A DNA stretch of 64,000 nt from contig CP024846.1 of NCBI GenBank assembly GCA_004564215.1, forward strand, positions 1 through 64,000, written 5' to 3'. Below the pieces are notes generated by a model. The model worked only from the letters and a program-made list of their open reading frames with translations, searched no databases and had not been told where the DNA came from. Source of the DNA: Beijerinckiaceae bacterium. Lineage in GTDB: Bacteria; Pseudomonadota; Alphaproteobacteria; Rhizobiales; Beijerinckiaceae. Every line of letters begins with the position of its first letter. Position 1 is the first letter of the stretch. This document shows, in pieces, positions 18,237 through 26,801 of this stretch. The translations under genes were made by a program, and so were the position numbers.

Positions 18237-18986
18237 ATGTATTTTGCAGTCGTGGCGCTCGCGGCCTTCGCGGCGGGCTTCATCAACGCCGTTGCGGGGG
18301 GAGGATCGTTTCTTACCTTTCCGGCGCTGATTGCCGTGGGGCTGCCGCCGATCGACGCCAATGCCTCGAGCACCGTTGCGCTCTTCCCAGGCCAGATCGC
18401 GACGGCTTACGTCGCACGCGACGGCCTCGTGGCTGCCGCCGAAGATAGCCGCGTCAATGTACGAGGACTGGCGGCGATCAGTTTAGTCGGCGGGTTCGTC
18501 GGCGGACTCCTGCTCCTCATTACGCCGCAGTCCGTCTTCAGCCGAATCGTTCCCTGGCTGATTCTGATGGCGACCGCGATCTTCGCGGGCGGCAACTTTC
18601 TGCGCATCGACGAACGGAAATTCAAATTGAGCCGCTCCGGCGTTTTGATCGCCCAGGGGTTCGTCGCCGTCTACGGGGGTTATTTCGGGGGCGGCATCGG
18701 AATCCTAATGCTCGCGGCTCTGACGCTCTATGGGCTGCGTGACATTTGGCTGATGAACAGCCTGAAGATTTTGCTCGCCGTGCTTATGAATTCAGCAGCG
18801 GTTGTTACTTTCGTCGTCGCCGGTCTTATTCACTGGCAATGGACAATCATTGTGGCCATTGGCGCCATAGCCGGGGGCTATGCGGGGCTGCACGCGGCGC
18901 GGGTCGTTCCGCCGACCGTCGTCAAAACATTCGTCGTGGTGGTGGGCCTGGTGCTCACGGTCTATTTCTTCCTGAAACCCGCTTGA
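18237..18986 (+). CDS. TSUP (TauE/SafE) family transporter
   Basis: The 249-residue protein has about seven to eight membrane helices. The first begins directly at MYFAVVALAAFAAGFINAVAGGGSF, shown here only as the opening residues M-Y-F-A with the diagnostic GGGSF at residues 23-27. The second repeat has the related GGYFGGGIGI. TSUP proteins export or import sulfite, sulfonates or other anions and are poorly defined individually. ATG 18237 is chosen because GAGGAGAGA precedes it; the longer upstream frame overlaps the divergent aminotransferase promoter. It is followed 35 bp later by a quinone oxidoreductase gene on the same strand. Confidence 0.85.
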   Translation: MYFAVVALAAFAAGFINAVAGGGSFLTFPALIAVGLPPIDANASSTVALFPGQIATAYVARDGLVAAAEDSRVNVRGLAAISLVGGFVGGLLLLITPQSVFSRIVPWLILMATAIFAGGNFLRIDERKFKLSRSGVLIAQGFVAVYGGYFGGGIGILMLAALTLYGLRDIWLMNSLKILLAVLMNSAAVVTFVVAGLIHWQWTIIVAIGAIAGGYAGLHAARVVPPTVVKTFVVVVGLVLTVYFFLKPA

Positions 18987-19021
18987 GCAAACCACGTTTC
19001 CGTCAAGAAAGGATGCCCTTC

Positions 19022-20017
19022 ATGCGTTCAATGCGGCAAGTTCACTTTGACGGAGCTGGCGGCCCCGATGTGATCCGGATCGGCGAAGCGCCCGTGCCGA
19101 CGCCTGGTCCCGGCCAGGTCTTGATCGAGGTGGCGGCCGCTGGCGTCAATCGGCCCGATTGCCTTCAGCGCGGGGGCTCCTATCCGCCGCCGCCCGGAGA
19201 AAGCAACATCCCGGGCCTCGAAGTGGCGGGGCGGGTGGTTGCCTTGGGCGAAGGCGTGACCGTGCCGGCGGTGGGCGAAGAGGTTTGCGCACTCGTTGGC
19301 TCTGGCGGCTATGCCGACTACGTGCTTGCTTATGCGCCGCTCTGCTTGCCGGTGCCGAAGGCGTTGGGGGTCGCGGAGGCGGCCGGTCTCCCCGAAAATT
19401 ACTTCACGGTTTTTGACAATGTCTTTACGCGCGGCCGGCTTGCGGTCGGCGAGACCTTGCTCGTCCACGGCGGATCGAGCGGTATCGGCTCGACTGCCAT
19501 CCAGCTGGCGAAGCAAATGGGCGCAATCGTCATCGCCACCGCGGGTTCGAGCGACAAATGCGCTTTCTGCAAGACGCTTGGGGCCGATCACGCGATCAAT
19601 TACAAGATCGAGGATTTTGTCGAGGAGGTAAAGAGGATCACCGAAAAACGCGGCGTCGATGTCGTGCTCGACATGGTGGGCGGGAGTTATGTGAAAAAGA
19701 ACATTTCCGTGATGGCGCTGGAAGCGCGCCTCGTTCAGATTGGATTTCTCCAATCGTCGACGGTCGCGGATTTCAGTTTGCTTCCAGTCATGCTGCGGCG
19801 CCTGACCATTACCGGCTCGACCTTGCGCGCGCGGACAGTGCAACAAAAAGCGGAGATCGCTGCCGCGTTGCTCGAAAAAGTCTGGCCGCTGCTTGAAAAG
19901 GGTGTGGTCAAACCTGCGATCCATGCAACCTTCCCGCTGGAGCAGGCTCGCGCCGCGCATGCGATGATGGAGTCCTCCTCGCATCTAGGAAAAATACTCC
20001 TGGTGACCGGCAAATAG
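19022..20017 (+). CDS. NAD(P)H quinone oxidoreductase (zinc-free MDR family, QOR/PIG3-like)
   Basis: The 331-residue protein belongs to the medium-chain dehydrogenase/reductase superfamily. The GroES-like N-terminal half has AAGVNRPDCLQRGGSYPPPPG, a PIG3-type signature without zinc ligands. The Rossmann half has LLVHGGSSGIGSTAIQLAKQ for NADPH. Such enzymes reduce quinones or enones. AAGAAAGG sits 9 nt upstream of ATG 19022; a second ATG at 19013 overlaps that site and is less likely. It may be cotranscribed with the preceding TSUP gene. Confidence 0.9.
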   Translation: MRSMRQVHFDGAGGPDVIRIGEAPVPTPGPGQVLIEVAAAGVNRPDCLQRGGSYPPPPGESNIPGLEVAGRVVALGEGVTVPAVGEEVCALVGSGGYADYVLAYAPLCLPVPKALGVAEAAGLPENYFTVFDNVFTRGRLAVGETLLVHGGSSGIGSTAIQLAKQMGAIVIATAGSSDKCAFCKTLGADHAINYKIEDFVEEVKRITEKRGVDVVLDMVGGSYVKKNISVMALEARLVQIGFLQSSTVADFSLLPVMLRRLTITGSTLRARTVQQKAEIAAALLEKVWPLLEKGVVKPAIHATFPLEQARAAHAMMESSSHLGKILLVTGK

Positions 20018-20131
20018 GAGTGTTGATGAGGCGGTTATTTCGACCTCGCCCCGTCGTCCTTGGCAAGTCTACCCCACTCATCAAAGCCTTCAGGCGCATT
20101 TCGGGATCTGAAGGCCGCCGGACCATTGCAG

Positions 20132-21268
20132 TCAACCTTCGCTCAAGCGCAGAAGTCTGGTCTTGCGGTGAGAAAAACGTTGCAGCCAATGCCAGAGGAA
20201 GGATTTCAGCCAGTAGCGTTGGGGCTCGATGAAAACGCCGACAGCGACAGAGAGTGCGATTGCGATGGCGATGACGCCCGCCGTTTTGATGAGACCGTCC
20301 GGCTGGTTATGAAGAATGGCCGCTACCATCATTTCGATCGGCTGGTGAAGAAGGTAAATCGACAAAGTATAGGCCGCTCCGACACGAATGAATCGAGCGA
20401 TCGGAGCGAGCAGTAGTTGCAACTCATCTGCGAGTGCCATGGCCCCGGCAAGGTGGGCCGCGATCAGAATTCCGACGAGATTCTCCCAAAGGAAGGATTT
20501 TGAGAACTTCAACGAAAATTCGAAAAAATGCGGGTCAAAGAAATTTTGCGCCGTGTTGAGCAGGAAGAGCTCGGTGTGAAGCGCCTTGAGGATAATAATG
20601 ATGAGAGGACATGCCGCGAATAAAATGAAGCCGGCCGAGCGGCCGAGAGCGATTTTTTTGCGCGCCGCGTAGAGCCAGGCTCCAAGAAGCCAAGCCGGAA
20701 ACAGGAGAAGTATCTTGGGGCCTGCGATCAAACCCACAAGGCAGACAAGGCCGACCCTTTTCCAACCATGCGAGAAAATAAAGGCGCCAAAAAGCGCGTA
20801 GTACCATGCCTCGAATCCAAGCGACCACACCGGCACATTGGAAAGCGGAGCGATCGACCAGAACCAGATTTCGTTCAAGAAGACGGCTGACGTGGCGAGC
20901 CGAAATAATGGGTGATCAAAACCGAGATAGATCCCCCAGCCCTCATACACAGCCGGCGAAAACAGGCGTCCGATCGCATCGAAAACCGGCGTCAGCGCCA
21001 GCGCGGGAATAAGGACCGACCACAGCCGGGCCAGTCTCGCGGCGGCATAAGAGGCGGGGTCATTCTCTTTGGTTTCCGCGACGAAAGAAATAACGAAACC
21101 GGAAAGCACAAAAAACCCCAGAACTGCACTGGGACCCAAGGGAAAGGTGAACCAGCTTCCGCCCATTTGCGGGGCGCTGGCATGGAAAACGACAACGACG
21201 AGCGCCAGAGTGAGCCGGAAAAAATCGAGGTAAAGCGATAAGCCTGGCGTCAGGGCGTTTTGGTTCAT
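20132..21268 (-). CDS. Acyltransferase 3 family membrane protein (OafA/YrhL-like)
   Basis: The 378-residue protein has about ten membrane helices. Near residue 30 it has the family motif VVVFHAS with its conserved histidine. GFFVLSGFVISF and the Arg-rich ARLARLWSVLIPAL segment follow. Acyltransferase-3 proteins acetylate or succinylate surface sugars, lipid A or secondary metabolites. ATG 21268 follows GAGAAA at about 8 nt; a TTG five codons earlier is possible. The C-terminal HWLQRFSHRKTRLLRLSEG is cytoplasmic. The neighbours give no hint of a substrate. Confidence 0.85.
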   Translation of the reverse strand: MNQNALTPGLSLYLDFFRLTLALVVVVFHASAPQMGGSWFTFPLGPSAVLGFFVLSGFVISFVAETKENDPASYAAARLARLWSVLIPALALTPVFDAIGRLFSPAVYEGWGIYLGFDHPLFRLATSAVFLNEIWFWSIAPLSNVPVWSLGFEAWYYALFGAFIFSHGWKRVGLVCLVGLIAGPKILLLFPAWLLGAWLYAARKKIALGRSAGFILFAACPLIIIILKALHTELFLLNTAQNFFDPHFFEFSLKFSKSFLWENLVGILIAAHLAGAMALADELQLLLAPIARFIRVGAAYTLSIYLLHQPIEMMVAAILHNQPDGLIKTAGVIAIAIALSVAVGVFIEPQRYWLKSFLWHWLQRFSHRKTRLLRLSEG

Positions 21269-21337
21269 TGCGCATTTTCTCAAGCGGAGGGGCGTGCCCG
21301 ATTTGCGGACGACGCTCTCCCCATTCTGTATAAAAAC

Positions 21338-21369
21338 GAATGAAAATAATTATCATACAATTTTATTCA
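21338..21369. repeat. AT-rich imperfect dyad upstream of the arsenic relic
   Basis: GAATGAAAAT (21338-21347) faces ATTTTATTC (21360-21369 region) across an A/T-rich 12-bp centre. It lies about 125 bp before the acr3 remnant, in the divergent region with the acyltransferase gene. It could be an operator or promoter element, possibly a decayed ArsR site. The regulator identity is unsupported. Confidence 0.3.
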
Positions 21370-21494
21370 CTAATACAGCGCCAGGGAGCGCGTCAAAAAC
21401 GCGCATCGGCATAGCTTGGAGGGTTGTCTATCGACGCCCTTGGCCGCAGAGTCGCCAGTGCGTGAGCGTTTTGAAGTCATTAAGATGAGGCCGC

Positions 21495-21743
21495 ATGTCC
21501 TTTTTCGAACGCACACTTAGTCTTTGGGCCGGGCTTTGCCTCGTTATAGGCATCGGCCTCGGTCGCCTCCTGCCTGGCGCCTTTCATGCCATCGGCGCGG
21601 CCGAGATCGCGAATGTCAGTCTGCCGGTCGCGGTGCTGATCTGGCTGATGATCGTGCCAATGCTCAACAAGAGCAGGCCTTGGTACGAGCGGGGGCCCCG
21701 GCGGCGGCGCGCTCGTCCGGTGGAGAGCCAACGCCGTGGTTGA
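21495..21743 (+). pseudogene. Internally deleted arsenite efflux permease Acr3
   Basis: The frame encodes 82 residues. Residues 1-57 (MSFFERTLSLWAGLC..., then [15 protein letters not shown]) match the N-terminus of Acr3 arsenite permeases through the second helix. The frame then jumps to [10 protein letters not shown]. This resembles the extreme C-terminus of Acr3 proteins, which typically end after the last helix with a (N/T)RSxxWYERG-like tail. Roughly 280 codons, including the helices with the catalytic Cys and Glu, appear to be deleted in frame, so it cannot transport arsenite. It overlaps the start of arsH by 8 nt, preserving operon structure. The C-terminal match rests on remembered family features and needs alignment. 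Confidence 0.7.
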
Positions 21744-22452
21744 CTCGCTGGCTCTGCCCAACATCGCGCCGGCGGCTTTTGAGATGCCAACTGCGGGCTT
21801 GTTGCAACTCACTCAACTTGGTCCTCGGCCACGTATCCTGCTGCTTTATGGATCGCTGCGGCGGCGCTCTTACAGCCAGTTTTTGACCTTGGAAGCAGCC
21901 CGTCTCCTGGAAACCTTTGGAGCCGAGACCCGAATTTTCGATCCGAGCGGCTTGCCATTGCCGGACGATGCGCCGGAAGAACATGCCAAGGTTGTCGAAC
22001 TGCGGAGCCTTTCAGCCTGGTCGGAAGCACAAGTCTGGTGCTCGCCGGAGCGTCATGGGGCGATGACAGCGATCATGAAGGCGCAGATAGATTGGATTCC
22101 CCTCTCAATCGGGGCGCTCCGACCGACCCAAGGAAAGACCCTCGCCGTGATGCAGGTCAGCGGCGGCTCGCAATCCTTCAACGCGGTCAATCAATTGCGC
22201 ATCCTTGGGCGTTGGATGCGGATGATTACCATTCCAAATCAGTCGTCCATCGCCAAGGCCTATGAACAATTCGATGAGGAAGGTCGGATGCGGCCGTCCC
22301 CTTACTACGATCGGCTGGTCGATGTGATGGAGGAGCTGATGAAATTCACCTATCTGACGCGTGGCGTCTCGCACCACCTGACAGACCGATACTCGGAACG
22401 GAAGGAAGCGGCGGAAAAGCTCGCCGCGCGCGCCGGACTCAGCGCAATCTGA
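21736..22452 (+). CDS. arsH: Arsenical resistance protein ArsH (FMN-dependent oxidoreductase)
   Basis: The 238-residue flavoprotein belongs to the NADPH-dependent FMN reductase family and oxidises trivalent organoarsenicals. The characteristic [20 protein letters not shown] phosphate-binding loop, [41 protein letters not shown] and [16 protein letters not shown] are all present. The length is normal, so the gene looks intact. GTG at 21736 has GGAGAG 8 nt upstream and overlaps the end of the acr3 remnant, suggesting former translational coupling. No arsR or arsC is in the window, so this is a degraded ars operon retaining one functional-looking gene. Confidence 0.93.
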   Translation: MVDSLALPNIAPAAFEMPTAGLLQLTQLGPRPRILLLYGSLRRRSYSQFLTLEAARLLETFGAETRIFDPSGLPLPDDAPEEHAKVVELRSLSAWSEAQVWCSPERHGAMTAIMKAQIDWIPLSIGALRPTQGKTLAVMQVSGGSQSFNAVNQLRILGRWMRMITIPNQSSIAKAYEQFDEEGRMRPSPYYDRLVDVMEELMKFTYLTRGVSHHLTDRYSERKEAAEKLAARAGLSAI

Positions 22453-22520
22453 TTTCCGGGCGGCAGGCTCCGCATGTCAGACCATTTTTACATGCGTAAA
22501 GGGTAAGGGGGCCGGGGACA

Positions 22521-22544
22521 GCGTGGCGCTCCTTTGCGCCACGC
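22521..22544. terminator. Strong GC hairpin between convergent arsH and a small membrane protein gene
   Basis: GCGTGGCGC (22521-22529) pairs perfectly with GCGCCACGC (22536-22544) around the loop TCCTTT. It sits between the two convergent stops at 22452 and 22562. No U tract follows on either strand, so it may act as a Rho-assisted or RNA-stability element for both transcripts. Confidence 0.45.
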
Positions 22545-22561
22545 CAGCAATTGCTTGTCGG

Positions 22562-22774
22562 TTAGCCGAAATGCAGACCGCCGAGCGCCAATAGCCCGAC
22601 GAGCACGACGACAAATCCTGCAATAACGGCAATCATTCCATTTCTTCCATACAGACGGCCGGTAAAAAATGCCGCTGCACTGAAAACAATGATCATGGCA
22701 ATCAATATGACTAGGCTGGCGCCAGATCCTTCACTTACGTCGATTGAGCTTCCGGTCGGGTTTACAATAGCCAT
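22562..22774 (-). CDS. Small two-helix membrane protein, unknown function
   Basis: The 70-residue protein has a polar N-terminus (MAIVNPTGSSIDVSEGSG). Two hydrophobic helices follow (ASLVILIAMIIVFSAAAFF and GMIAVIAGFVVVLVGLLAL), joined by the short charged loop TGRLYGRN. AAGGGAGA lies about 8 nt before the ATG, supporting translation. No family is recognised. It is monocistronic, convergent with arsH, and its upstream region is A/T-rich (22780-22810). Confidence 0.65.
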   Translation of the reverse strand: MAIVNPTGSSIDVSEGSGASLVILIAMIIVFSAAAFFTGRLYGRNGMIAVIAGFVVVLVGLLALGGLHFG

Positions 22775-23016
22775 CGTCGATCTCCCTTTAATTTATTATC
22801 TTTGCCAATAAGGGCCGAGGTGCGATCTGCAGGCGGGATTTGCTTGCCCCGACCCTCACAAAGCTTGAAAATTTTATGACGCTCGCGGCCGGCAAAATTG
22901 ATTTGCCTCAAATCTGGGGCTGCGATCTAAGCAGGCGAGACCATGTGACGCGGTGCCCGGGATGGATAGACGCCCCTTGACCCGCGCGCCTTAACCCTCT
23001 AGCTATCTCGTTTCGG
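22775..23016. other. Gene-free stretch upstream of the rpsD leader
   Basis: I see no open reading frame with codon bias and no tRNA cloverleaf here. The first 40 bp are A/T-rich and would hold the promoter of the small membrane protein gene on the minus strand. A hairpin terminator follows on the plus strand, so a short plus-strand RNA could be made from this stretch, but nothing else supports one. Confidence 0.3.
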
Positions 23017-23034
23017 GCGCCTTCGGGCGCTTTT
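23017..23034 (+). terminator. GC-rich TTCG-loop hairpin followed by TTTT
   Basis: GCGCC TTCG GGCGC forms a 5-bp stem with a stable UUCG tetraloop, immediately followed by four T residues on the plus strand. No annotated gene ends just upstream on this strand; arsH stops at 22452. It may therefore end a short unannotated RNA or act as an attenuator in a long rpsD leader. Confidence 0.45.
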
Positions 23035-23080
23035 ACATTTGCGGTGGGCGAATAGGCCTGCCGAAGACGCACCCGTGGCG

Positions 23081-23206
23081 ACACCTTCAATCTCTTGCGT
23101 TGAAGTGTTGAGCCTGTCGGCGGGGCTGATTTACGGCCACGCAGAGGAGGGCGCGTTCCTCCCCCAGTCGCTGGGAGGACGCGGTTGACGCCACGCTTTG
23201 CTGCGT
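23081..23206 (+). promoter_or_regulatory. Structured rpsD leader with three hairpins
   Basis: Three stem-loops precede rpsD. The first (23081-23108) pairs CTTCAA with TTGAAG plus flanking bases. The second (23152-23183) is a long stem pairing CCTCCC with GGGAGG, extended by outer CGCG pairs. The third (23192-23206) pairs CACG with CGTG. Ribosomal protein S4 represses its own mRNA in E. coli and Bacillus by binding leader structure. Autoregulation here is inferred, and no specific S4 site was matched. Confidence 0.35.
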
Positions 23207-23257
23207 GAGCGCGTGCCCGTGTCCTTTTGTCGGCGCATTTTTTTAAGAGGACACGCG

Positions 23258-23875
23258 ATGACCAAGCGCGCGGAAGCCAAGTATAAAATCGACCGCCGGA
23301 TGGGCCAGAATATCTGGGGCCGTCCCAAGAGCCCCGTCAATCGGCGCGAATATGGGCCGGGCCAACACGGGCAGCGCCGCAAAGGCAAGCTTTCCGATTT
23401 CGGCACCCAGCTTAAGGCCAAGCAAAAGCTGAAGGGCTACTACGGCAATATTTCGGAAAAGCAGTTTCGCAAATATTACGCCGAAGCGATCCGCATGAAA
23501 GGCGACTCCGGCGACAATCTGATCGGGCTGTTGGAACGCCGGCTCGATGCCGTGGTCTACCGCGCCAAATTCGTTCCGACCGTTTTCGCCGCGCGCCAGT
23601 TCGTCAACCATGGCCATGTGAAGATCAACGGGCGGCGGGTCGATATCGCGTCGCATCAGGTGAAGATCGGCGACGTTGTCGAGGTCAAGGAAAGTTCGCG
23701 CCAGATGATTCTGGTTATGGAGGCGCAGCAACTCGCCGAACGTGATGTTCCGGATTATTATGACACCGACCCGACTAAAATGACCGCGAAAATCACCCGG
23801 ATCCCACGTCCGGCGGAGGTGCCATATCCGGTGATGATGGAACCCAATCTGGTGATCGAGTTCTACTCGCGCTAA
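23258..23875 (+). CDS. rpsD: 30S ribosomal protein S4
   Basis: The 205-residue primary 16S rRNA-binding protein nucleates assembly of the 30S body. [21 protein letters not shown] at the start is the alphaproteobacterial form without zinc cysteines. The S4 RNA-binding domain is visible at [17 protein letters not shown] (near residue 92), continuing with [25 protein letters not shown] lies 8 nt before the ATG; an earlier start 20 codons upstream is not supported. It is monocistronic, with a structured leader and a strong terminator. Confidence 0.98.
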   Translation: MTKRAEAKYKIDRRMGQNIWGRPKSPVNRREYGPGQHGQRRKGKLSDFGTQLKAKQKLKGYYGNISEKQFRKYYAEAIRMKGDSGDNLIGLLERRLDAVVYRAKFVPTVFAARQFVNHGHVKINGRRVDIASHQVKIGDVVEVKESSRQMILVMEAQQLAERDVPDYYDTDPTKMTAKITRIPRPAEVPYPVMMEPNLVIEFYSR

Positions 23876-23894
23876 ACGCTGGCCGAAAGTTTTG

Positions 23895-23928
23895 GGGCAG
23901 GAGGATCTATATCCTCCTGCCCTTTTTT
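23895..23928 (+). terminator. Intrinsic terminator of rpsD
   Basis: GGGCAGGAGGAT pairs perfectly with ATCCTCCTGCCC around the loop CTAT and is followed by six T residues. It lies 20 bp after the rpsD stop on the plus strand and separates it from the convergent ATP synthase operon. Confidence 0.93.
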
Positions 23929-24007
23929 ATTGCTGAAATGGCATTGTTTTGGCTGGTTTGGCCGCGCTCAAGACATCGGGCTGAGCGGTTGCCGAACAGG
24001 CAACGCT

Positions 24008-24490
24008 CTAACGAGCCATTGTCCTCAAGTCGGCGATGCTTTTGCCGATGAGTTCCTCGCCAAAGGGTCCCCGTGCCTCATTGGTCAGCACTTTTTCGGC
24101 GGCCTTGGTTGCCGCATCGGCGGCGGCTGCGCGCACATCAGCTGTCGCCTGCGTCTCCGCCAGGGCAATTTTCTCTTCGGCCTGCTTAGTCCGGCGCTGC
24201 AGAAATTCAGCCATGCGCGCATGGGCCTCGCTGGCGACTCTTTCCGCCTCGGCATGAGCTTGCGCAACTACGGCTTCGGCCTCGGCCTGCGCTTCGGCTC
24301 GCCGCTTCTCATAGGAGGCAAGGACAGCCTGCGCTTCGGCACGCAGCTTCGCCGCCTCATCGAGTTCCGCTTTGATTCGGGCCGTGCGGCTATCGAGCGC
24401 GGAATTGATTTTTTTATGCACTCCCAAATAGCCCAATATGCCGACGAAGATTGCAAACCCGAGGGCTACGAAAAACTCCTCATTAAACAT
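24008..24490 (-). CDS. atpF: ATP synthase F0 subunit b
   Basis: The 160-residue peripheral-stalk subunit has one N-terminal membrane helix (FFVALGFAIFVGILGYLGV). A long Ala/Glu/Lys-rich helix for the right-handed coiled coil with b' follows. The C-terminal FGEELIGKSIADLRTMAR contacts delta/F1. It is the last gene of the F0 operon, 15 bp after the b' gene. Rhizobiales use this b/b' heterodimer instead of a b homodimer. No terminator is evident on the minus strand before the convergent rpsD terminator. Confidence 0.95.
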   Translation of the reverse strand: MFNEEFFVALGFAIFVGILGYLGVHKKINSALDSRTARIKAELDEAAKLRAEAQAVLASYEKRRAEAQAEAEAVVAQAHAEAERVASEAHARMAEFLQRRTKQAEEKIALAETQATADVRAAAADAATKAAEKVLTNEARGPFGEELIGKSIADLRTMAR

Positions 24491-24505
24491 CTAAACTCTC
24501 CAGCG

Positions 24506-25591
24506 TCAGGCCGAGGCGATCGCGGCCTTGATAGCCTTGAGGTCGGCGGGTTTGCCGGTAATGTGCTCGACGATCGCCGCCGCGGTTTCATTGGCGATCG
24601 CTTCGACATTGCCCATGGCCTTGGTCTTCATTTGTGCGATCTGCGCTTCCGCGGCCCCGAGTTTGACGTTGAGCTCGCGTTCCTGTGCCGCGCGTTTCGT
24701 CTCGGTTTCGGCATTGAGTCGCTCATGCGTCTCCTGGGCCAAAGCGAGCGCCTTGGCGCGGGCGTCAGCAATCGTCTTGTCATGCTGAGCTGCTGCTTTC
24801 TCCGACTCGAGACGGAAAGCATTCGCCTCGCTGATGTCGTTTGAGATCTTATCGGCGCGCGTGCGCAAAATATTTTCGACCCGGGGCAGGGCGATTTTCG
24901 ACATCAAAAGGTAGAGCAGCCCGAAACTCAGCGCGAGCCAGATCAGCATCGGCATGAAATTGGCCGTTTCAAAGGGCGGAAATGCGCTCGGTCCGTGATC
25001 CATATCAGCGGGAAGCGCGGCGCTGGTTTCCGAAACCGGCGTTCCATGCATATTCATTTTTTCCTCTAGCTCGGCAATTCGCTTTTCGAGGCGCCCGATC
25101 TCGGGAAGCATGACGGACTCGCCAGCCGCGGGCGCGTGGATTTCGGGGGCGGTGGAATTCTTCAAATTCGTGGCCTTGCCTATAGCACTTTCCGCCGCGG
25201 CAATGCGGTCGGCGAAGGTTGCCAGGGCTGTGTGCGATGTTGCCAGGGCCTGCATGTTCGACCGTTCGATCGAGCTGAGCTGCTGGCTCACGGTGGCGAG
25301 ATCTTTGTCGAGCCGGGCGATGTCCGCATTGGCACCCCCGAGAAAATGCAGCGCCAAGGCGACGCCGAACGCCGTGAGCGCACCGGCACCGCTGGCCGCA
25401 AGGAGCGAGCGAGCAGAGGGTGAGAGGTTCAGCTGCTCAAATTGGACGACCGCCGCGTTGAAAATGCGAATTCCGAACGCGACCGTAGCCGCTGTGCCCG
25501 TTGCAAGCGCAATGGCAACGCTGCGCGCGTCGCGAAGATATTTGGCTCGCGATTGCACGATAGATTCCAATCGGGCTTTCACGTCGTTCAC
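24506..25591 (-). CDS. ATP synthase F0 subunit b' with a 178-residue N-terminal extension and internal start
   Basis: The open frame encodes 361 residues, twice the normal b' length. Residues 179-361 are an ordinary b': a short acidic N-terminus, one membrane helix (MLIWLALSFGLLYLLMSKIAL) and a long charged helix ending IEHITGKPADLKAIKAAIASA-like. Residues 1-178 are extra. Two hydrophobic segments (about 22-49 and 61-86) are followed by a predicted coiled coil (87-178). Both starts look translatable. GTG 25591 has AGGAG upstream. The internal ATG at 25057 (MNMHGTP) has AGAGGA at 5 nt and yields a 183-residue standard b'. The gene may therefore make two products or only the short one. Confidence 0.85.
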   Translation of the reverse strand: MNDVKARLESIVQSRAKYLRDARSVAIALATGTAATVAFGIRIFNAAVVQFEQLNLSPSARSLLAASGAGALTAFGVALALHFLGGANADIARLDKDLATVSQQLSSIERSNMQALATSHTALATFADRIAAAESAIGKATNLKNSTAPEIHAPAAGESVMLPEIGRLEKRIAELEEKMNMHGTPVSETSAALPADMDHGPSAFPPFETANFMPMLIWLALSFGLLYLLMSKIALPRVENILRTRADKISNDISEANAFRLESEKAAAQHDKTIADARAKALALAQETHERLNAETETKRAAQERELNVKLGAAEAQIAQMKTKAMGNVEAIANETAAAIVEHITGKPADLKAIKAAIASA

Positions 25592-25659
25592 GGACGGACT
25601 CTCCTGGACGGGACCGATGCGCCCAGCATCGTGCCGGGGCGCATCGGAGTTCTTTAATC

Positions 25660-25890
25660 TTACTTGAGAACGAAGAGCAGAAGAATTGCGACGAGGAAGG
25701 CAAAGATACCCAAGCCTTCGGCAAGAGCGGCACCGATGAAGGCGCGTCCGAATTGTGCGTCGGAAGCCGTTGGATTGCGCAGGGCGCCGGATAGAAAGTT
25801 ACCGAAAATCAAACCGACGCCGATAGCTGCGGCGCCCATGCCGATGGCGGCAAGACCAGCACCAATGTATTTGGCTGCAACGGGATCCAT
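25660..25890 (-). CDS. atpE: ATP synthase F0 subunit c
   Basis: The 76-residue hairpin of two membrane helices forms the proton-driven rotor ring. The glycine-rich first helix ([21 protein letters not shown]) and the conserved polar loop RNP are present. The second helix has the proton-carrying Glu in [15 protein letters not shown], near residue 58. GGAG-like bases precede the ATG. It lies between atpB and the b' gene in the usual alphaproteobacterial order. Confidence 0.97.
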   Translation of the reverse strand: MDPVAAKYIGAGLAAIGMGAAAIGVGLIFGNFLSGALRNPTASDAQFGRAFIGAALAEGLGIFAFLVAILLLFVLK

Positions 25891-25947
25891 TATTCACTCC
25901 TTAAAGCTTCCGATAGGTGGGCGACCGATCTGTTGTTAAATATTTAT

Positions 25948-26688
25948 TCAGTGGCCCGGATGAACTGCGTCGTTCAGATAGACGCAAGTTAGGATGGCGA
26001 ACACATAAGCCTGCAGGACCGCGACCAGCAATTCGAAAGCGGTCAGGACCACCGCCGCGGCAAGCGGCAACGGTGCGAGCACGGCAAAGGCGCCGGCGCC
26101 AAGCAGGCTGACAACGAACCCGCCCATGACCTTGAGCGTGATGTGGCCGGCCAGCATATTGGCGAAGAGACGAACCGAGAGGCTGATCGGGCGGGAGAGG
26201 AACGAAATGATTTCGATCGGCACCAGAAAGGGGAGCAGCGCGATCGGAACGCCCGACGGTACAAAAAGCCTCAGGAAATGGGTGCCATGGCGGATGGTGC
26301 CATAGATGATGACGATGCCGATCACGAGCGCGGCGAGCGCAAAGGTCACAGCGATCTGGCTCGTGATCGAGAAGGTGTAAGGAATGAGCCCGATCAGGTT
26401 GGAAAACAACACGAACAGAAACAGTGTGAAGACGAATGGAAAGAAGCGCATGCCATCATGACCGCCGGACATCTGCACCGTCGAGGCCACGAATTCGTAG
26501 GACATTTCGGCGAGCGACTGCATTCGGCCCGGGATCATGGAGCGCGAGCGCGTACCGAGCAGCATCAGCGCGGAAACCGCCAGGACGACGACAAGCATGA
26601 ACAACGCTGCATTGGTAAAAGAGGCGTCGATACCGAAGGGATGGAGGCTTACGATCCGTTCGAGATTGAACTGGTGGATCGGGTCCAT
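25948..26688 (-). CDS. atpB: ATP synthase F0 subunit a
   Basis: The subunit of about 246 residues forms the proton half-channels against the c ring. The essential arginine is in [20 protein letters not shown], and the penultimate-helix motif [29 protein letters not shown] closes the protein (given here as landmarks [13 protein letters not shown] and VYLNDAVHP). ATG 26688 (MDPIHQF) is preferred; a TTG six codons upstream is also in frame. It follows the atpI-like gene by 113 bp. Confidence 0.96.
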   Translation of the reverse strand: MDPIHQFNLERIVSLHPFGIDASFTNAALFMLVVVLAVSALMLLGTRSRSMIPGRMQSLAEMSYEFVASTVQMSGGHDGMRFFPFVFTLFLFVLFSNLIGLIPYTFSITSQIAVTFALAALVIGIVIIYGTIRHGTHFLRLFVPSGVPIALLPFLVPIEIISFLSRPISLSVRLFANMLAGHITLKVMGGFVVSLLGAGAFAVLAPLPLAAAVVLTAFELLVAVLQAYVFAILTCVYLNDAVHPGH

Positions 26689-26801
26689 GGTGTGTTCTTC
26701 AGCCAATTTTCTGTTCCCTGCCTCAATGCGTGATAGCGATCAATAATCCCGTTGAAACCGGCTCAAAGCCCCCGCGGCGCGCTTGGCGCCGTTGGCCATT
26801 C

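Noticed and set aside
21524..21886. 120-codon frame overlapping the acr3 remnant and arsH
   Set aside because: Its residues are shadow-like; the other two frames carry the recognisable Acr3 and ArsH sequences.
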